A stretch of 64,000 nt of DNA, taken from NCBI RefSeq assembly GCF_016909575.1, contig NZ_JAFBGA010000020.1, positions 1 through 64,000 on the forward strand. Reading direction: 5' to 3'. This DNA comes from Streptomyces sp. HB132. GTDB lineage: Bacteria > Actinomycetota > Actinomycetes > Streptomycetales > Streptomycetaceae. The notes below the pieces were generated by a model that was not told the DNA's origin, searched no databases, and saw nothing but the letters and a program-made list of their open reading frames with translations. The translations under genes were made by a program, and so were the position numbers. This document shows positions 59,182 through 64,000 of this stretch, piece after piece (position 1 is the first letter of the stretch; every line of letters begins with the position of its first letter).

Positions 59182-61095
59182 GTGAACCCCACCCCCGCGC
59201 CCGAGGCCGACGGCCCCCTGACCAGTCAGCAGCGAGGACACGACCTGCCGGAGGGCCAACTCGCCGTCGAGTCGACGACCGTGCCGCGCCAGAAGGCCGG
59301 CCCGCACGGAACCCCGGGCCCTGGCACGGACACCCCCGCGGTCGCCGTCCCGGCTGACCGCCCCGGCCACACCGAGCCGGATCCGCTGGACGATCCCGAC
59401 CCGTTCCGGGCAGCGGACTCGGCCGGGACGGAGAACCTGCTGCGCTGCTGGACCAGGGAGAACGACCTGCCCCGTCCGTCAGGAAGCACACTGCGCATTC
59501 CGCTCCCCGAGAGCGGTACCGCCCTGATCGTCCAGGTGACCCACTGGTCCGCGACGGGCCTGCACCGCTTCGGGACACCGGTCCTGGAGAACGCTCCCGC
59601 CGGCGCCCCGGGCGTCGACGCCGTCACCGTGGCCGCACTGCTGAGCCGTGAGTGCGAGCGGAACGCCGGGACCGACCTGGTGGCCAGGGTGGCCGACTCC
59701 GTACGGCACACGGCGACCTTCATCGCGGGCCGGCGCCGCACCCCCACCGCGTCGCCCGAGGCCGACCTCTTCCTCACCGCCGAGCAGTCCCTCGTCCTCG
59801 GCCACCCCCTGCACCCCACGCCCAAGAGCCGCGAAGGGCTCTCCGAATCCGAGACGCTGCTCTACTCACCCGAGCTGCGCGGTTCCTTCCCGCTCCACTG
59901 GATGGCCGTGGACCGCTCCGTGCTGGCCACCGAGTCCACCTGGACGAAGGCCGGCAGGACCATTTCCGCGGAGGCTCTCCTCGCACCCCACGCCGAGGGC
60001 CTGAGTCTCCCGGAAGGGGCTGCGGCGCTCCCGCTCCATCCCTGGCAGGCGGCGGAGGTCCTCCGCCGCCCCGAGGTCGTCTCCCTGTGCGAGAAGGGCC
60101 TCCTGCACGACCTCGGTCCCTACGGGGAGCGCTGGCATCCCACGTCCTCCGTCCGCACCGTGCACCGCCCCGGCTCCGACCTGATGCTCAAGCTGTCCCT
60201 GGGCGTACGCATCACCAACTCCCGCCGGGAGAACCTTCGCAAGGAGCTCCACCGCGGAGCCGAGGTCCACCGGCTGCTGCGCACCGGACTGGCGGAGCGG
60301 TGGCAGGCGGCGCACCCCGGCTTCGACATCGTCCGCGACCCCGCCTGGCTGGCCGTGGACCACCCGGACGGCAGTCCCGTGTCCGGGCTCGACGTGATGC
60401 TCCGTCACAACCCGTTCGGACCGGCCGACGACGCGGTGTGCATCGCCGGACTCACCGCTCCCCGTCCGTGGCCCGGCCGTCCGGGCACGCACTCGCGGCT
60501 CTCCGACACGATCTCCTCGCTGGCCGCCCGCACGGGCAGGACGACCGGGGCCGTGTGCGCCGAATGGTTCCTGCGCTACCTCGACCGCGTCGTCCTCCCC
60601 GTCCTCTGGCTCGACGCACACGCCGGCGTCGCCCTCGAGGCACACCAGCAGAACACGATCGTGCTCCTCGACGCGGACGGCTGGCCCGTCGGCGGCAGGT
60701 ACCGCGACAACCAGGGCTACTACTTCCGGGAATCCCACCGGTCCGCGCTCGAGCACCGGCTCCCGGGCATCGGCGCCGTCAGCGACACCTTCGTCTCCGA
60801 CGCCGTCACGGACGAGCGGCTCGCCTACTACCTCGGCATCAACAACGTGTTCGGGCTGATCGGCGCCTTCGGTTCCCAGCGGCTCGCCGACGAGGAGCTG
60901 CTCCTCGCCGCGTTCCGCCGCTTCCTCGAAGGCGCCGCCCCACTGGGCTCCCCCCTGCCCGCCTACTTGCTGGAGACCGGCAAGCTCCGCTGCAAGGCCA
61001 ACCTGCTGACCCGGATGCACGGCCTCGACGAACTCGTCGGGCCGGTCGACACCCAGTCCGTGTACGTGTCCTTGACCAACCCGCTGCACGCCTGA
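59182..61095 (+). CDS. IucA/IucC-family NRPS-independent siderophore synthetase (first)
   Basis: 637 residues from GTG 59182. After a 70-residue Pro-rich N-terminal extension, the IucA/IucC core shows GHPLHPTPKSREGLS (ATP site), LHPWQAAEVL, TSSVRTVHRP, LSLGVRITNSRR, AHQQNTIVLLD and RDNQGYYFRES. These enzymes adenylate a carboxylate, usually citrate, and join it to an amine or hydroxylamine. Subtype (A, B or C) needs a tree. A C-terminal FhuF-like region closes the protein. Confidence 0.92.
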   Translation: MNPTPAPEADGPLTSQQRGHDLPEGQLAVESTTVPRQKAGPHGTPGPGTDTPAVAVPADRPGHTEPDPLDDPDPFRAADSAGTENLLRCWTRENDLPRPSGSTLRIPLPESGTALIVQVTHWSATGLHRFGTPVLENAPAGAPGVDAVTVAALLSRECERNAGTDLVARVADSVRHTATFIAGRRRTPTASPEADLFLTAEQSLVLGHPLHPTPKSREGLSESETLLYSPELRGSFPLHWMAVDRSVLATESTWTKAGRTISAEALLAPHAEGLSLPEGAAALPLHPWQAAEVLRRPEVVSLCEKGLLHDLGPYGERWHPTSSVRTVHRPGSDLMLKLSLGVRITNSRRENLRKELHRGAEVHRLLRTGLAERWQAAHPGFDIVRDPAWLAVDHPDGSPVSGLDVMLRHNPFGPADDAVCIAGLTAPRPWPGRPGTHSRLSDTISSLAARTGRTTGAVCAEWFLRYLDRVVLPVLWLDAHAGVALEAHQQNTIVLLDADGWPVGGRYRDNQGYYFRESHRSALEHRLPGIGAVSDTFVSDAVTDERLAYYLGINNVFGLIGAFGSQRLADEELLLAAFRRFLEGAAPLGSPLPAYLLETGKLRCKANLLTRMHGLDELVGPVDTQSVYVSLTNPLHA

Positions 61096-61135
61096 GAGAC
61101 ACGACCGACCGAACACACGAGAGGGGAGCGTCACG

Positions 61136-61855
61136 GTGAGTCGAGCCGATGCCGACACCGGGACCGGTGGCGTCCCGCCCGCCGCCACCGGCACCGAGGA
61201 CACCCTGGAGCTGCGGCTCACGGAGGAGCTTCTCGCCGTGCTCGGAGACGTCCCCGCGGCGACCGCCGCGGGGACCGACGCCTCCGCTCTCGTGGGCGAC
61301 CCCGGCGCGTGGCGGCCGGTCACGACCCCCGCCGGCGTGTTCCGACTCGTCGTGGTGGAACGGGAACGCGATCTCTCGGTGATCAGCCGCTGGATGAACG
61401 ACCCGGCGGTCGCCGCCTTCTGGGAGCTCGCCGGGCCGGACTCGGTCACCGACGCCCACCTACGCCGACAACTGGCGGGCGACGGCCGAAGCATTCCGTG
61501 CCTCGGCGTCCTGGGCGGTACGCCCATGAGCTACTGGGAGATCTACCGGGCGGACCTGGACCCGCTGGCCCGGCACTACCCGGCGCGACCCCACGACATG
61601 GGGGTCCACCTCCTCATCGGCGGCGTGGGCAATCGCGGACGGGGCATCGGCACCGTGCTTCTCAGAGCGGTCGCCGACCTCGTCCTGGACAACCGTCCGC
61701 TCTGCGGCCGTGTGGTCGCCGAGCCGGACCTGCGTAACACGCCCTCCGTCTCCGCCTTCCTGGGCGCCGGCTTTCGCTTCTGTGCGGAAGTGGACCTTCC
61801 CGACAAGCGCGCCGCCCTGATGGTCCGTGACCGAGCCCACCGTGAACACCTGTGA
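61136..61855 (+). CDS. GNAT acyltransferase of siderophore operon (IucB/RhbD-type)
   Basis: 239 residues from GTG 61136. The domain at about 70-235 is the siderophore-type acetyltransferase (Acetyltransf_8): ISRWMNDPAVAAFWELAGP, SYWEIYRADLDPLARHY, DMGVHLLIGGVGNRGRGIGT, then AEPDLRNTPSVSAFLGAGF. Relatives (IucB, RhbD, MbtK) acylate N-hydroxylated amines. No hydroxylase gene lies in this operon, so the acceptor may be the free amine of diaminobutyrate or a diamine made elsewhere. GAGAGGGGAG precedes the start. Confidence 0.88.
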   Translation: MSRADADTGTGGVPPAATGTEDTLELRLTEELLAVLGDVPAATAAGTDASALVGDPGAWRPVTTPAGVFRLVVVERERDLSVISRWMNDPAVAAFWELAGPDSVTDAHLRRQLAGDGRSIPCLGVLGGTPMSYWEIYRADLDPLARHYPARPHDMGVHLLIGGVGNRGRGIGTVLLRAVADLVLDNRPLCGRVVAEPDLRNTPSVSAFLGAGFRFCAEVDLPDKRAALMVRDRAHREHL

Positions 61856-61915
61856 AGAACTCGCCGCACCGAACAGCCCGCTCGAACCCCATCGGTCCCA
61901 CCCGGAGGAGTCCAC

Positions 61916-63760
61916 GTGCCGACATATCCTGCGAGCCACCATCCGGCGAAACCGCCCGCGCCACTCGACCGTCCGGAACTCGACCGGGCCGCCTGGGACC
62001 GGGCGGCGGTGAGGCTCCTCGCCAAGATGCTCGGTGAGTTCGCCTACGAGGAGATCATCGAGCCGACGCCCCGGACGGACGGCGGCGCCGAACGGACCGG
62101 CGACTACACGGTGCCGCTCGACGACGGCGCGGACCTGAGCTTCCACGCCCGGCGCGGTGTCTACGGCAGCTGGCGCGTCGACCCGGCGACGATCCGCGAG
62201 GGCAGCGCCACAGGTGCCGGGGGCATCCCCTTCCGCGACCCCCTGCGATTCCTCGCCCGCGGCAGCGGACTCCTCGGACTCGACGGGGCCACGCTCGCCC
62301 ACCTCATCCGTGAACTCACCGCCACACTCGCCGCCGACGTCCGCCTCGACCGCACCGCGCTCCGTGCGTCGCAGCTCGCCGAACTCCCGTACGCCGAGCT
62401 CGAGGGACACCAGACCGGGCATCCCTGGCTCGTGGCGAACAAGGGCCGCCTAGGCTTCTCCGCCGCCGACGCCGCCCGCTTCACGCCGGAGGCCCGGACG
62501 GCCGCCGTACTGCCCTGGATCGCCGTCAGCACCCGCATAGCCGGTTACCGGGGAGTGGGGCAGCTCACCACCCCCGAAGACCTCTACGACCAGGAACTGG
62601 ACCCGCGCGTCCGGGAGTCGTTCGCCGCGATCCTGCGCGGACGGGCCCTCGACCCGGCGGACTACCTGTTCCTTCCCGTGCATCCGTGGCAGTGGGACGA
62701 GTGGATCATCCCCCTCTTCGCCCCCGCGATCGCGGACGGCGACATCGTGCTGCTGCACCCCGACGACGACCTGCGACTGCCGCAGCAGTCCATCCGCACC
62801 TTCACCAATGTGGGACGGCCCGACCGGCACACGGTCAAACTCCCCCTGTCGATCCTCAACACCCTCGTCTGGCGTGGCCTGCCCACCGAGCGCACGCTCG
62901 CCGCCCCGGCCGTCACCGCATGGGTCCAGGGGCTGTGCGAGGGCGATCCGTTCCTCCGTGACACCTGTGGCGTCGTCCTGCTCGGCGAGGTCGCCTCGGT
63001 GGCCGTCGAGCACCCGTTCTACGACCGCCTCCCGGAGTCGCCGTACCAGTTCAAGGAGATCCTCGGAGCGATCTGGCGGGAGCCCCTCCAGCCACGGCTC
63101 GTACCCGGGGAACGGGCCCGCACGCTGGCCTCCCTGCTGCACACGGACCCGGAGGGCCGCGCGTTCACCGCAGAGCTCGTCGCCCGCTCGGGTCTGACCC
63201 CCGCCGCCTGGCTGACGAGGCTCTTCGCCGCCCTGCTGCCCCCGCTGCTGCACTTCCTCTACCGTTACGGCACGGTGTTCTCCCCGCACGGCGAGAACGC
63301 CATCGTCGTCTTCGACGAGAACGACGTGCCGGTACGCCTCGCGATCAAGGACTTCGTCGACGACGTGAACGTCAGCAGGCGGCCGCTGCCCGAGCACGAC
63401 ACGATGCCCGCGGACGTCCGGGGCGTCCTGCTCACGGAGGAACCCTCCTTCCTCACCCAGTTCATCCACTCGGGGCTCTTCGTGGGCGTCTTCCGCTACC
63501 TCTCCCCGCTGTGCGAGGAGCAACTGGACGTGCCGGAGGGTGAATTCTGGTCACTCGTCCGTGCCGAGATCCTGAGGCACCACGCCCGCTTCCCCGACCT
63601 CAAGGAGCGGTTCGAGATCTTCGACATGCTGACGCCGACGATCGAGCGCCTGTGTCTCAACCGCAACCGTCTGCATCTGGACGGCTACCGCGACCGGTCG
63701 CAGCGGCCGCACGCCGCCGTCCACGGCAGCGTCCCCAACCCGCTCCACCCCTCCGCGTGA
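61916..63760 (+). CDS. IucA/IucC-family NRPS-independent siderophore synthetase (second)
   Basis: 614 residues from GTG 61916 with CGGAGGAG upstream. Motifs: QTGHPWLVANKGRLGFS, LPVHPWQWDEWIIP, SIRTFTNVGRP, VKLPLSILNTLVWRG, HGENAIVVFDENDVPV and AIKDFVDDVNVS. These point to a subgroup different from the first synthetase (which has the HQQNT motif), so the two probably perform successive condensations. It ends the operon; a DinG-type helicase follows after 50 bases. Confidence 0.92.
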   Translation: MPTYPASHHPAKPPAPLDRPELDRAAWDRAAVRLLAKMLGEFAYEEIIEPTPRTDGGAERTGDYTVPLDDGADLSFHARRGVYGSWRVDPATIREGSATGAGGIPFRDPLRFLARGSGLLGLDGATLAHLIRELTATLAADVRLDRTALRASQLAELPYAELEGHQTGHPWLVANKGRLGFSAADAARFTPEARTAAVLPWIAVSTRIAGYRGVGQLTTPEDLYDQELDPRVRESFAAILRGRALDPADYLFLPVHPWQWDEWIIPLFAPAIADGDIVLLHPDDDLRLPQQSIRTFTNVGRPDRHTVKLPLSILNTLVWRGLPTERTLAAPAVTAWVQGLCEGDPFLRDTCGVVLLGEVASVAVEHPFYDRLPESPYQFKEILGAIWREPLQPRLVPGERARTLASLLHTDPEGRAFTAELVARSGLTPAAWLTRLFAALLPPLLHFLYRYGTVFSPHGENAIVVFDENDVPVRLAIKDFVDDVNVSRRPLPEHDTMPADVRGVLLTEEPSFLTQFIHSGLFVGVFRYLSPLCEEQLDVPEGEFWSLVRAEILRHHARFPDLKERFEIFDMLTPTIERLCLNRNRLHLDGYRDRSQRPHAAVHGSVPNPLHPSA

Positions 63761-63810
63761 GGCCGGGAGCGATCGGTGTTGTCGGTGGGGCGCCGTAGGG
63801 TGGACGCGCT

Positions 63811-64000
63811 ATGACGAAGCCATCTCTTCCCGACCTCCTGCACGCCGCCGTCGCCGCCGTCGGCGGCACGGAACGGCCCGGCCAGGTCTCCATGGCCGAG
63901 GCCGTCGCCGAGGCCGTCGACGACAACGCCCACCTGCTCGTGCAGGCCGGCACCGGCACGGGCAAGTCCCTGGGCTATCTGGTGCCGGCGCTGGCCCACG
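63811..64000 (+). CDS. DinG-family ATP-dependent helicase (5' part only)
   Basis: An open frame from ATG 63811 runs off the window. The 63 visible residues contain DLLHAAVAAVGG, RPGQVSMAEAVAEA and Walker A VQAGTGTGKSLGYLVPAL, the start of DinG/XPD-type superfamily 2 helicases. The rest, including the iron-sulfur region, is outside the window. Such helicases resolve DNA structures after damage. Confidence 0.85.
   Translation, partial: MTKPSLPDLLHAAVAAVGGTERPGQVSMAEAVAEAVDDNAHLLVQAGTGTGKSLGYLVPALAH

Overview
The window is a stretch of high-GC actinomycete chromosome, almost certainly from a Streptomyces. The evidence is strong GC3 codon bias, frequent GTG starts, the rrn/tRNA layout, and a gene order that (from memory of the S. 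coelicolor map, not a search) follows the conserved core around SCO5747-SCO5802. It opens with the last bases of a 5S rRNA and a tRNA-Thr(GGU).

Region 1 (0.4-9.8 kb) is an osmoadaptation and stress-signalling block. The SpoIIE-type phosphatase/RsbW-like protein OsaC is divergent from the giant HAMP-array hybrid kinase OsaA and its stand-alone receiver OsaB. Region 2 (9.9-18.6 kb) holds cell-cycle and envelope housekeeping: ftsK, a RodZ-like HTH membrane protein, rimO-pgsA-cinA/pncC in overlapping order, and the protease regulator clgR, then Dps and CsbD stress proteins. Region 3 (18.5-29 kb) is DNA repair: a Nei/Fpg glycosylase, an Lhr-type helicase, DUF3046, an AI-2E-type membrane protein and recA-recX with a LexA-box candidate. 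Region 4 (29.3-38.3 kb) is the accessory part. It has a rhodanese/cysteine dioxygenase pair preceded by a cysteine-rich leader ORF, an FAD monooxygenase, two tandem paralogous secreted four-cysteine proteins, and a graveyard of broken genes (IS5-like and IS21-like remnants, a three-frame disrupted small gene, a truncated hypothetical).

Region 5 (38.3-44.3 kb) is the glutamate uptake operon gluABCD, divergent from the gluR-gluK two-component system. Region 6 (44.3-57.4 kb) returns to housekeeping: a TAXI binding protein, miaB, an extradiol-dioxygenase-like protein, an MT0933-type antitoxin homologue, miaA, dapF, a RelA/SpoT homologue, an M1 peptidase, hflX and a lipoprotein trypsin-like protease. 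Region 7 (57.8-63.8 kb) is a compact NRPS-independent siderophore operon (PLP aminotransferase, IucA/IucC synthetase, GNAT acyltransferase, second IucA/IucC synthetase). The window ends in the first 63 codons of a DinG-type helicase.

The less ordinary signals are: the cysteine leader ORF before cysteine dioxygenase; the siderophore operon with no decarboxylase, hydroxylase or transporter beside it; ten exact-length 276-bp repeats in osaA; a hairpin plus direct repeats between gluB and gluC; and the two secreted proteins beside the IS graveyard. Coordinates and motifs were read by eye; no database search or structure prediction was run.
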